Positions 7,146 to 13,222 of a stretch of DNA of 13,222 nt are shown here, one piece after another; position 1 is the stretch's first letter; every line of letters starts with the position of its first letter. This DNA is from Streptosporangiaceae bacterium. GTDB taxonomy: Bacteria; Actinomycetota; Actinomycetes; Streptosporangiales; Streptosporangiaceae. Made by a program: the position numbers and the translations under genes. The notes below the pieces were generated by a model. That model had not been told where the DNA came from. It saw nothing but the letters and a program-made list of their open reading frames with translations, and searched no databases. Location: contig JAICWX010000242.1 in assembly GCA_025934635.1 (NCBI GenBank), forward strand, positions 1-13,222. The letters are read 5' to 3'.

Positions 7146-9302
7146 CTAGCTACTCCCGATCCGCCACAGGTCGGTGCTGCCGTCGGCGTTTCCCGCGGCC
7201 AGGGTCGTGCCGCCGGGGCCGAACGCCACCGTGTTCACGCTCACGCCGGCGTCACGGCTGAAGGTGGCGGCGAGCTTCCCGGTGGCGACCTTCCACAGGT
7301 AGGCACGGCCGTTCGCGTCGGCCGTCGCCAGGGTGGTGCCGCCCGGGCCGAACGCCACCGACATCACGTTCTCGCTGTCGGGATCAGTCAGGGTGGCGCT
7401 GATCTTCCCGGTCGCGACGTTCCACAGGTAGGTGCTGCCGTCGTGGTCACCCGCGGCCAGCGCGGTACCCGCCGGGCTGTACGCCACCGCGTTCACGTCA
7501 CCGTTCCCGGGGTCGGTGAGGGTGGCGCTGATCTTCTTGGCGGCGACGTTCCACAGGTAGGTGCTGCCGTCGAGGTCCCCCACGGCCACCGTGGTGCCCG
7601 CCGGGCTGTACGCCACCGCGTTCACGCCGGCGCCGCCGGGATCGGTGAGGGTCGCGGTGACCTTCCCGGTGGCGGTATCCCACAGGTAGGTGCTCCCGTC
7701 GCTGTCGCCCACCGCCAGCGTGGTCCCCCCGGGGCTGTACGCCACCGCGCTCACGCCGCCGTCGCCGGGATCGTCGAGGGTCGCGGTGATCTTCCCGGTG
7801 GCGGTGTCCCACAGGTAGGTGCTCCCGTTGGCGTCGCCGGCCGCCAGCGTGGTCCCGCGGGGGCTGTACGCCACCGCATTCACGGCCTGGCTGGCGGGGT
7901 CGGCCAGGGTGGCGGTGACCTTCCTGGTGGCGGTGTCCCACAGGTAGGTACTGTCACCCGCGCTGCCGGCACTGGCGCCCCCGGCTTCGCTGCCGACGGC
8001 GAGGGTCGTCGCGCCCGGCCCGAACGCCACCGCGAGGACCGAGGTCTGGGGTACCTGGCTCGGCAGCGTCGCCCTGAGCGTCCCGGAAGCCGGCGCACCG
8101 GCCGGCGGCTTGCCCCCGCCCGGCACGAGCACGACGACGACGGCGATGCCGGCCGCGGCGATGACGGCGGCCACCCACACGAGCGGCGCGGGCCGGCGGC
8201 GACGCCGGTCCCGCGCCGGGGGGAGATCGCCGGCTCGCGGCCCTGCTTCCGGCGCTGATCTGCGCTGGCCGTCCACGATGGCCGGGGTAGGCGCGGCGTC
8301 CAGGACCGGCGAATCAACGGTCTCACCCGCAAACAGGTCGGACCGAACGGGTATGGCCGCCCCTTCCCCTGACGCCAGCACGCCGTCGCGGACGGGGGGC
8401 GCCGGCGCCCCGAGCGCGTCCCGCAGCGCGCCGGCGAAGTCGCGGCAGGACCCGTACCGCTTCTCCGGCACCTTGGCCAGCGCCCGGGCCAGCACCTCAT
8501 CCGCGGCGGCGGGCAGGCCCGGCCGCCGCGAGGCCAGCGGCGGCGGCGGCTCGGACATGTGCGCGAACAGCACCGCCATGCCCTGGTCCCGCTGGAACGG
8601 CGTCACCCCGGTGAGCAGCTGGTACACCACGCACGCCAGCGCGTACTGATCAGCGCGCCCGTCCACCGCCAGCCCCTGGATCTGCTCCGGGGCCGCGTAG
8701 TCCGGAGTGCCCAGGAATACCCCGGACGCGGTCATTCCCGCCGACGACAGCGCCCCCTTGCTCACCCCGAAGTCCGACAGGTACACATGCGGAGGCCGCC
8801 CGGGGCGTTCGTCCACCAAGATGTTGGCCGGCTTGACGTCCCGGTGTACCAGCCCGGCCCGGTGCGCGGCATCCAGCGCCGAGGCCACGGGCGAGACGAA
8901 GTCGCCGACCCGTTCGGGATCCATCGGCCCTTCCCCCGCCAGCACCGCCCGCAGGTCCCGGCCCGGCACGAACCGCATCGCGATGAACAGCACGCCGCCG
9001 GCCTCGCCGGCCTCGTACACCGGGATGATGTGCGGGTCGTCCACCGCTGCCGCCGACCGCGACTCGGCGATGAACCGCCGCCGGAACTCCTCATCCGCCG
9101 CCAGCCCCGGCGCCAGCACCTTCAGCGCCACCAGCCGGCCAAGCCGCTCATCACGGGCCCGGTAGACCACCGCCATCCCGCCCGCGCCGACCTGCGCCTC
9201 CAGCCGGTATCCCGCCACCAGCGCACCCGCTGCGAACCCAGCCGGCAACGCCGGGAAGTCCTCGCCCAACACCCCTCCCACCGGCCCCGCCAGCTCCGCC
9301 AC
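7146..9302 (-). CDS. Membrane Ser/Thr protein kinase with C-terminal seven-repeat WD40 domain
   Basis: Hanks-type (PknB-like) kinase of 718 residues. The kinase domain spans about residues 30-295: glycine loop [10 protein letters not shown] (38-47), ATP-binding Lys61, helix-C Glu80, catalytic HRDVKPAN (Asp155), metal-binding DFG (Asp177) and [11 protein letters not shown] Pro/Arg-rich juxtamembrane linker follows, then one transmembrane helix (about 374-393). Beyond it lie seven ~43-residue WD40-like repeats of the form [26 protein letters not shown], probably a seven-bladed propeller outside the cell. The catalytic residues are all present, so it should be active. The GTG start has no clear ribosome site; an in-frame TGA upstream leaves no other ATG or GTG start. 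The next gene, a ThDP enzyme, starts 10 bases after this stop, so both are probably co-expressed. The propeller likely senses a ligand or partner; which one is unknown. Confidence 0.94.
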   Translation of the reverse strand: MAELAGPVGGVLGEDFPALPAGFAAGALVAGYRLEAQVGAGGMAVVYRARDERLGRLVALKVLAPGLAADEEFRRRFIAESRSAAAVDDPHIIPVYEAGEAGGVLFIAMRFVPGRDLRAVLAGEGPMDPERVGDFVSPVASALDAAHRAGLVHRDVKPANILVDERPGRPPHVYLSDFGVSKGALSSAGMTASGVFLGTPDYAAPEQIQGLAVDGRADQYALACVVYQLLTGVTPFQRDQGMAVLFAHMSEPPPPLASRRPGLPAAADEVLARALAKVPEKRYGSCRDFAGALRDALGAPAPPVRDGVLASGEGAAIPVRSDLFAGETVDSPVLDAAPTPAIVDGQRRSAPEAGPRAGDLPPARDRRRRRPAPLVWVAAVIAAAGIAVVVVLVPGGGKPPAGAPASGTLRATLPSQVPQTSVLAVAFGPGATTLAVGSEAGGASAGSAGDSTYLWDTATRKVTATLADPASQAVNAVAYSPRGTTLAAGDANGSTYLWDTATGKITATLDDPGDGGVSAVAYSPGGTTLAVGDSDGSTYLWDTATGKVTATLTDPGGAGVNAVAYSPAGTTVAVGDLDGSTYLWNVAAKKISATLTDPGNGDVNAVAYSPAGTALAAGDHDGSTYLWNVATGKISATLTDPDSENVMSVAFGPGGTTLATADANGRAYLWKVATGKLAATFSRDAGVSVNTVAFGPGGTTLAAGNADGSTDLWRIGSS
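7149..8051 (-). repeat. Tandem WD40-encoding repeats, 129-bp period
   Basis: The C-terminal propeller of the kinase is encoded by near-identical repeats. The octamer CCACAGGT, part of the codons for the Tyr-Leu-Trp strand, recurs at 7293, 7422, 7551, 7680, 7809 and 7938, a strict period of 129 bases (43 codons). The third to fifth repeats share long runs of identical bases, well beyond what protein conservation alone needs. This suggests recent internal duplication or gene conversion. Such DNA can gain or lose blades by recombination. Confidence 0.9.
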
Positions 9303-9441
9303 TGGATCGCCCGCAAAAGCATGTTCATCACGCTCGGCGGATATGGGCCGCCCTGCCGGTAATAAGTATCAGTAGCCGCACCTCATCCGCCAGTACCGGC
9401 CGCCGGCCTGGTCCTGATCCTGGAACTCACCCGCGGCGGTG

Positions 9442-9960
9442 TCATGGCGTAGCAGGCGTATCTGCCGGCTCGAGCAGGACCACTGGGATGGTCCGGCCGC
9501 CGGCCCGCTGCTGGTAGACCTGGTAGCCGTTGTAGTTGTCGTTGACGACGCGCCACAGTTCCTCGCGCTCGGCGCCTTCGGCCTCGTGCGGGTGCACCGC
9601 GATGCGCCGTCCGCCGATCTCGATCGCGACGTCGTCCGGGTGGGCGCGCAGGTTGTGGTACCAGGCGGGGTTGTGGTCCGCGCCGGCCTTGGAGGCGACG
9701 ACCAGGTAGCCGCCGCCGTGCCGGGTGTAGAGCAGGGGCGTGCTGCGCGGCTGGCCGGACCGGGCTCCGCGGGTGTGCAGGAGCAGGATGGGCTGCCCGA
9801 CGGCGACCGTCAGCCGCCCGCCGGTCAGGGGGATCAGGCGCCGGTCGATGACGGGAAAGACGTTCACGAACAGCCAGCCGCCGAGCCTGGTCCGCGCGAA
9901 CGCCTGCGCCAGCTTGTCGAAGGGCGTCTTGTCCTGTTGCGGGCGGAATCCTCGCTCCAT
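9442..9960 (-). CDS. Nitroreductase/quinone reductase family protein, deazaflavin (F420)-dependent type
   Basis: Protein of 172 residues in the Ddn-like split beta-barrel family (PF04075), whose members use reduced cofactor F420 to reduce quinones, nitroaromatics or other substrates, often at the membrane. The family pattern is clear: ILLLHTRGARSGQPRSTPLLY (about 58-78), then GGGYLVVASKAGADHNPAWYHNL (82-104) with HPDDVAIEIG after it. A short hydrophobic, Arg-flanked N-terminal segment (LGGWLFVNVFPVIDRRLIPL) matches that seen in the family. The substrate is unknown. No ribosome site precedes the ATG, but TAACGT ends 6 bases before it, fitting a leaderless transcript. The downstream kinase gene starts after 139 bases on the same strand. 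Confidence 0.92.
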   Translation of the reverse strand: MERGFRPQQDKTPFDKLAQAFARTRLGGWLFVNVFPVIDRRLIPLTGGRLTVAVGQPILLLHTRGARSGQPRSTPLLYTRHGGGYLVVASKAGADHNPAWYHNLRAHPDDVAIEIGGRRIAVHPHEAEGAEREELWRVVNDNYNGYQVYQQRAGGRTIPVVLLEPADTPATP

Positions 9961-9966
9961 GCGCCG

Positions 9967-9972
9967 ACGTTA
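9967..9972 (-). promoter_or_regulatory. Candidate -10 box for a leaderless transcript
   Basis: On the minus strand TAACGT (TANNNT pattern) ends 6 bases before the ATG of the F420-type reductase gene, which would place the transcription start at the A of the start codon. The gene has no Shine-Dalgarno sequence, which agrees. No -35 box is recognisable at the expected distance. Confidence 0.4.
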
Positions 9973-10111
9973 GCAGGCGGCCCGGCATCGGGGCACCTGG
10001 CCCGGATCTTCGGTGCAGAGCAGGTGGACGGCCCGGTTGTCATGTCGCGGGGCGTGCGCAGCAGCGTGCCCCGAAGAAAAGGCAGCCGAGAGGCATGAGG
10101 CCGGTAACTAG

Positions 10112-10305
10112 GGGCAGGCCTCGGATCCCCAGCAGGCCATCGTGGCGGGCGGCCGCCCGCTGCTGGCGGACAGCAACGGCTATCCGTGGAACGGCCGTAA
10201 CATCGTGGCCAGCGGCAACCTGCTGGCGACTTCCGGGCGAATGCGGCGGCAGAGGCGCAGGGGCGGCTGCAGACGGCGCGGCTGTACAACGCCGCCGCCG
10301 GGCAG
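10112..10305 (+). pseudogene. Possible remnant of an unidentified gene, frameshifted
   Basis: In one frame, after a TAG at 10109-10111, the sequence reads like ordinary protein (AIVAGGRPLLADSNGYPWNG, then RNIVASGNLLAT). Near 10231-10240 this frame turns into Arg-rich noise, while the neighbouring frame becomes protein-like (ANAAAEAQGRLQTARLYNAA, then AGQV). Joining the two would need a single shift. No start codon or ribosome site fits, and I do not recognise the family. It may be the tail of a gene lost by deletion, or chance in GC-rich DNA. Confidence 0.22.
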
Positions 10306-10324
10306 GTGAGAGGGGTGAGCCCAC

Positions 10325-11224
10325 GTGAAGGTGAGCTTTGTGGGAGTAGGCCGGATGGGGATGCCGATGTGCGCGAACCTGGTGCGGGCCGGCTACACGG
10401 TGACGGCAGGAGATGTGCGGGCTGGCCGGGAGACGGAGGTCACTGGCTGCGGCGCGCGGTGGGGCGGCGAAGCGGCAGCTGTGGCGGTGGGGGCGGACGT
10501 GCTGATCACCGTGCTGCCCGGAACGCGGGAACTGACCGAGGTCATGCTCGGGCCGCACGGGATCCTGGCGATCCTCCCGCCGGAGGCGACCTGGATCGAC
10601 ATGACGAGCAGCGACCCGGCAACCGGCAGGCAACTAGCCGCAGTCGCTCACGGCCGCGGGATTCGCGTGCTCGAGGCGCCGGTCGGCGGCGGCGTACCGG
10701 CCGCCGTGGCCGGAACGCTGCAGTTGTTCGTCGGAGGGGACGCGGCCCTGCTGGAGCAGCACCGGGCTTTGCTCCAGGTCCTCGCGGATCCCGCCCGCAT
10801 CACCCATGTCGGCGGCAGCGGCACCGGATACACGGCCAAGCTCCTGGTCAATCTGCTTTGGTTCGGCCAGGCAGTGGCGACAGCCGAGGCACTCCTGCTG
10901 GGGTGCCAAGCGGGAATCGACGTGGGCGTGCTCCGCAGTGCCTTCGCTGGCAGTGCGGCGGCTAGCCACTTCATTACCGATGATCTGAGCGCGTTGTTTC
11001 GGGGCGACTACCTCGCGTCGTTCGGGCTGGATCGCTGCTGCGAGGAACTGGCTGCCGTGACAGCCCTCGCGCGTGACGACCGGGTGCCGTTCGAGCTGTC
11101 CGAGCACGTCGAGCGGGTCTATCGCCGGGCACTGGACCGCTACGGGCCGGCGGATGGAGAGCTCCTGCCCATCGCGATGCTGGAAGAGCAAGCTGGCATC
11201 CGCCTGCGCGGCGGAGCCGCCTGA
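10325..11224 (+). CDS. NAD(P)-dependent beta-hydroxyacid dehydrogenase family protein
   Basis: Oxidoreductase of 299 residues in the 3-hydroxyisobutyrate / tartronate-semialdehyde / 6-phosphogluconate dehydrogenase superfamily, which interconverts beta-hydroxyacids and semialdehydes. The Rossmann fingerprint is FVGVGRMGMPMCANL (5-19). Asp30 at the end of the second strand (TAGDVR) suggests NAD rather than NADP. The substrate-binding loop is LEAPVGGGVPAAVAGTLQLF (116-135), and the catalytic Lys172 lies in GTGYTAKLLVNLL with Asn176 following. Length and domain order are normal. The GTG start has AGGGG about 11 bases upstream. Imine reductases share this fold, but Lys172 favours a true hydroxyacid dehydrogenase. 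The next gene is 274 bases away and has its own promoter, so this gene is probably transcribed alone. The physiological substrate is not evident from its neighbours. Confidence 0.93.
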   Translation: MKVSFVGVGRMGMPMCANLVRAGYTVTAGDVRAGRETEVTGCGARWGGEAAAVAVGADVLITVLPGTRELTEVMLGPHGILAILPPEATWIDMTSSDPATGRQLAAVAHGRGIRVLEAPVGGGVPAAVAGTLQLFVGGDAALLEQHRALLQVLADPARITHVGGSGTGYTAKLLVNLLWFGQAVATAEALLLGCQAGIDVGVLRSAFAGSAAASHFITDDLSALFRGDYLASFGLDRCCEELAAVTALARDDRVPFELSEHVERVYRRALDRYGPADGELLPIAMLEEQAGIRLRGGAA

Positions 11225-11272
11225 CAGCGTACTCCGATCTGCAGTGCAGGTTCGGGGAGCAACGCCTGCCTT

Positions 11273-11317
11273 CCTGCCGCAGCAGGGGCACCGTGGCGCG
11301 CTAGCTGCTGCCAGCGC
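11273..11317 (+). terminator. Possible terminator hairpins after the dehydrogenase gene
   Basis: Two short inverted repeats follow the stop: CCTGC/GCAGG with a 4-base loop (11273-11286) and GCGCT/AGCGC with a 10-base loop (11298-11317). Stems are only 5 bp and no T-run follows, which is common for actinomycete terminators but weak evidence. Confidence 0.2.
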
Positions 11318-11422
11318 TGCCCCGCCATCACGACGGACCGGCCGTCGTCGGTGCGTTCGGTCATTTCCCCAGCGTGGAGCATCCGCCACCGGGTGTCCGG
11401 CACTCCTCGCGGCCGCTGGCCG

Positions 11423-11446
11423 GTTTGAGCCCCGGGCCCCGGGTAA
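11423..11446 (+). promoter_or_regulatory. SigB/SigF-type stress promoter of the DUF1264 gene
   Basis: GTTT (11423-11426), a 14-base spacer, then GGGTAA (11441-11446). This matches the GTTT-N14-16-GGGTA consensus of actinobacterial SigB/SigF-family stress sigma factors. The GTG start lies 52 bases after the -10 element, leaving a leader of about 45 bases with a good GGAGG site. The same arrangement precedes the hemerythrin gene. Confidence 0.7.
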
Positions 11447-11498
11447 GGCGACGCGTTCTTGATCGAACGGAAAGAGCGACCCTCACGGAGGAACTACT

Positions 11499-12293
11499 GT
11501 GCAGCACGGCACCACATTGAGCCGCAGACGGCAATCCGCAGGACGGCGGGCCGGGTCCGTCGGTATCGGCATCGTCAGCGGAATAGTCACCGCAGCCGGA
11601 GTGATGCTCGGCCGCAAAGCGGTGGCGACCGCCAAGACTGGCCAGGGACATCCGCTCAAGCATCGCGTGCTGGACTTGGCGTCCGGTGTCATCCAGCCGA
11701 AATACCCGCTGAGCGCGATGAGCACGTACCTCAATGGGTTCCACATGTACGCCGACGATATGGGCCGGCAGGTGGAGGCGTCGCATTTCTGCATTCACCT
11801 GCGGCATGACCTGCACCAGTGCGTGATCTTCGACCGCAACGCGGCCGATGCCCGCCTCATCGGGATCGAGTACATCATCAGCGAGGAGCGTTTCCGCGGC
11901 CTGCCGGACGAAGAGAAGCGGCTGTGGCACAGCCATCACTACGAGGTCAAGTCCGGCGAGCTGGTCGCCCCGGGAATCCCGGACCGGGCGGAGCATGCCT
12001 ACTTCAGTGATCTGGTGACGACATACGGGAAGACGTTCCACACCTGGCAGTACGACCGTGACGAATTTCCCTACGGGATCCCGCAGCTGATGATGGGCTT
12101 TACTCAGGACGGTCAGGCCGACGAGGCGCTGATCGACGGCCGCGACCGCAGGCTCGGCGTCTCCGTCGCCCGCAAGCGGCAGAACCGGGCTGACATTCCG
12201 GACCCGGAGGTGGCGCCGGGCGCCAACGCCTGGCAAAGCGGCCGGACCGTGCAGACACGCCTGGAGGAAGTGAACTTTAAGCGGCCGATGTAA
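11499..12293 (+). CDS. DUF1264 protein, homologue of plant oil-body-associated protein (OBAP)
   Basis: Protein of 264 residues whose core strongly resembles the OBAP/DUF1264 family, known from plant seed oil bodies and found in scattered bacteria and fungi; its biochemical role is not established. Conserved blocks are AMSTYLNGFHMYADDMGRQV (73-92), HLRHDLHQCVIFD (100-112), LIGIEYIISEERF (120-132), LWHSHHYEVKSG (142-153) and YGKTFHTWQYDRDEFPYGIP (176-195). Several His, Cys and Asp residues are retained, but metal binding is not proven. Before the core is an Arg-rich start (SRRRQ, GRR) and a hydrophobic segment (about 21-38), so the protein may be membrane-anchored or exported. The GTG start has GGAGG 7 bases upstream. 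A SigB/SigF-like promoter lies before it, suggesting a stress role. The hemerythrin gene 226 bases downstream has the same promoter type. Confidence 0.93.
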   Translation: MQHGTTLSRRRQSAGRRAGSVGIGIVSGIVTAAGVMLGRKAVATAKTGQGHPLKHRVLDLASGVIQPKYPLSAMSTYLNGFHMYADDMGRQVEASHFCIHLRHDLHQCVIFDRNAADARLIGIEYIISEERFRGLPDEEKRLWHSHHYEVKSGELVAPGIPDRAEHAYFSDLVTTYGKTFHTWQYDRDEFPYGIPQLMMGFTQDGQADEALIDGRDRRLGVSVARKRQNRADIPDPEVAPGANAWQSGRTVQTRLEEVNFKRPM

Positions 12294-12450
12294 TTAAGGA
12301 GATTCGCCGGGTTCCCGCCGGAGGCGGCCAGGGCGCCGTTCGCGCCGCCCGGCCTGCCGGTCCCGGGGGTGGCCGGCCCGGCCTACGGTAACTGCGCCCG
12401 TTCGGTGCTCAGGGGTGAGACCGGTAGCTCTTTCCAGTGCGCGCGTCCGT

Positions 12451-12474
12451 GTTTAGCCGCGCGGCGGAGGGTAG
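12451..12474 (+). promoter_or_regulatory. SigB/SigF-type stress promoter of the hemerythrin gene
   Basis: GTTT (12451-12454), a 14-base spacer, then GGGTAG (12469-12474). The spacer length equals that of the element before the DUF1264 gene, and the distance to the start codon is similar (45 against 52 bases). It fits the actinobacterial SigB/SigF consensus. Confidence 0.68.
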
Positions 12475-12519
12475 TGCGTCGCGACCGGCTACCAGACGCT
12501 ACTCGTCCCAGGGGGAACC

Positions 12520-13020
12520 GTGTCATCCGATGCGATCGTCATGCTCAAGGCCGACCACCAGGAGATCCGCCGCCTGTTCCGGCAGTTCCAGGCCGCTGGT
12601 AACAGGGCCGTTAAGACGAAGGCCAAGATTGTCGGGCAGATCATCGAGCTGCTGACCGTGCACACCTACATCGAGAACGAGGTGATGTACCCCGAGGTCC
12701 GTACCCTGCTCCCCGATCTTGAGGACGACATCCTCGAGTCGTACGAGGAGCATCACGTCGCCGATGTCCTGTGCATGGAACTGGCCGGCCTGGCGCCGGA
12801 TGCGGAGCGCTTCGACGCCAAGACCACCGTGCTGATCGAGAACGTCACTCATCACATCGAGGAGGAAGAGGGTGAGTGGTTCCCGCAGGTGCGGGCCGGG
12901 CTCAGCCGCAAGCAGTTGCAGGAAATCGGGGCCAGGATCGACGAAGCCCGGGCCAGGGCACCCCGGTCGCCGGCCCAGCCCAGCGCGGTGAAGAAGACGA
13001 TCGACGCCGTCATCTCCTGA
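12520..13020 (+). CDS. Hemerythrin HHE cation-binding domain protein
   Basis: Protein of 166 residues forming a four-helix bundle that binds a di-iron centre; relatives bind oxygen, sense or detoxify NO or peroxide, or store iron. The ligand pattern is complete: His13 (KADHQEI), His48 and Glu52 (HTYIENEVMYP), His78/79 (EEHH), and His111/112 with Glu116 (THHIEEEE). No signal peptide is present, so it is cytoplasmic. A short Ala/Pro-rich tail follows the domain. The GTG start is preceded by AGGGGG. A GTTT-N14-GGGTA promoter upstream suggests expression in stationary phase or under stress, alongside the DUF1264 gene. The exact function (oxygen, NO or peroxide handling) cannot be told from sequence. 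Confidence 0.95.
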   Translation: MSSDAIVMLKADHQEIRRLFRQFQAAGNRAVKTKAKIVGQIIELLTVHTYIENEVMYPEVRTLLPDLEDDILESYEEHHVADVLCMELAGLAPDAERFDAKTTVLIENVTHHIEEEEGEWFPQVRAGLSRKQLQEIGARIDEARARAPRSPAQPSAVKKTIDAVIS

Positions 13021-13025
13021 CACGG

Positions 13026-13038
13026 GCGGGCAGCCCGC
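13026..13038 (+). terminator. Small hairpin after the hemerythrin gene
   Basis: GCGGG and CCCGC flank a CAG loop, starting 6 bases after the stop codon. A 5-bp stem without a T-run is weak evidence for a terminator. Confidence 0.2.
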
Positions 13039-13153
13039 AGCCGGCCGTCTGACAAGACTAGATAACAGCCCGGGTGAACTGACGTCCTGTAGCCTGCCGG
13101 AACCCGGAGAGGTCTAGACGTCTGCGGAATGGGCGGTCGTCGTCTTCCGCGTG

Positions 13154-13191
13154 GTGGGATTGCATGGCAGACTGGCGTGGGATTGCACGGC
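13154..13191. repeat. Short direct repeat near the right edge
   Basis: GTGGGATTGCATGGC (13154-13168) and GTGGGATTGCACGGC (13177-13191) match at 14 of 15 positions with a 23-base period. The 202 bases after the hemerythrin gene hold no recognisable gene. The two copies could be paired binding sites for a gene beyond the window; this cannot be settled here. Confidence 0.5.
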
Positions 13192-13222
13192 GCGGTAGTC
13201 CTGCCCCGCCAGGGTCCTACGG

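Larger units (their letters stand above)
9961..10324. other. Intergenic stretch of 364 bases between divergent genes
   Basis: It separates the minus-strand F420-type reductase from the plus-strand dehydrogenase, so it should hold promoters for both. Only the -10 candidate at 9967-9972 was recognised. A perfect 16-base palindrome, GCGGGCGGCCGCCCGC, lies at 10145-10160. The right half also holds a possible frameshifted gene remnant, described separately. No convincing intact gene was found. Confidence 0.6.

Noticed and set aside
7038..8258. Plus-strand open frame with repeated GGDLPGGxVPQVGA-like units.
   Set aside because: The repeats are only the antisense reading of the WD40-encoding 129-bp units.
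10145..10160. Perfect 16-base palindrome GCGGGCGGCCGCCCGC as a regulatory site.
   Set aside because: Made only of G and C in very GC-rich DNA, with no second copy seen and no clear relation to a promoter.
11225..11306. Minus-strand CPCCGRK sequence suggesting a zinc-ribbon protein.
   Set aside because: A lone CxxC without a second pair, in a frame with no start support and no other domain signal.

Overview
The window is high-GC DNA with frequent GTG starts. It carries gene families typical of Actinomycetota: a PF04672 SAM methyltransferase, an F420-type nitroreductase-fold protein, a Hanks-type kinase with a WD40 sensor, and SigB/SigF-like promoters. It looks like chromosomal DNA of a filamentous or soil actinomycete; the genus cannot be named from the sequence. 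No tRNA, rRNA, CRISPR array or insertion sequence was seen.

Left part (1-4566): a carbohydrate-use locus. A solute-binding lipoprotein of an ABC importer (minus strand, running off the left edge) lies downstream of a LacI-family repressor gene (minus strand). Divergent from the repressor is a predicted cytoplasmic clan GH-A glycoside hydrolase. The same promoter/operator-like element lies about 118 bases before the importer start and before the hydrolase start. The simplest reading is that the repressor controls uptake and intracellular cleavage of one oligosaccharide.

Middle part (4529-9960, all minus strand): an F420-type oxidoreductase with a possible leaderless start, then a membrane Ser/Thr kinase ending in a seven-repeat WD40 domain. 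Ten bases after the kinase comes a ThDP-dependent acetolactate-synthase-like enzyme, and 114 bases after that a PF04672 methyltransferase whose 3' end overlaps the convergent hydrolase by 38 bases. The kinase and ThDP enzyme are probably co-transcribed.

Right part (9961-13222, plus strand): a 364-base stretch with a possible gene remnant, then a beta-hydroxyacid dehydrogenase, a DUF1264/oil-body-associated-protein homologue and a hemerythrin-domain protein. The last two genes are each preceded by a GTTT-N14-GGGTA element at the same distance, which suggests shared control by a SigB/SigF-type stress sigma factor.

Most genes belong to recognised families. The least expected features are the paired LacI operator elements, the paired stress promoters on the DUF1264 and hemerythrin genes, and the near-identical 129-bp WD40 repeats in the kinase linked to a metabolic enzyme. 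No wholly new system could be demonstrated from sequence alone.
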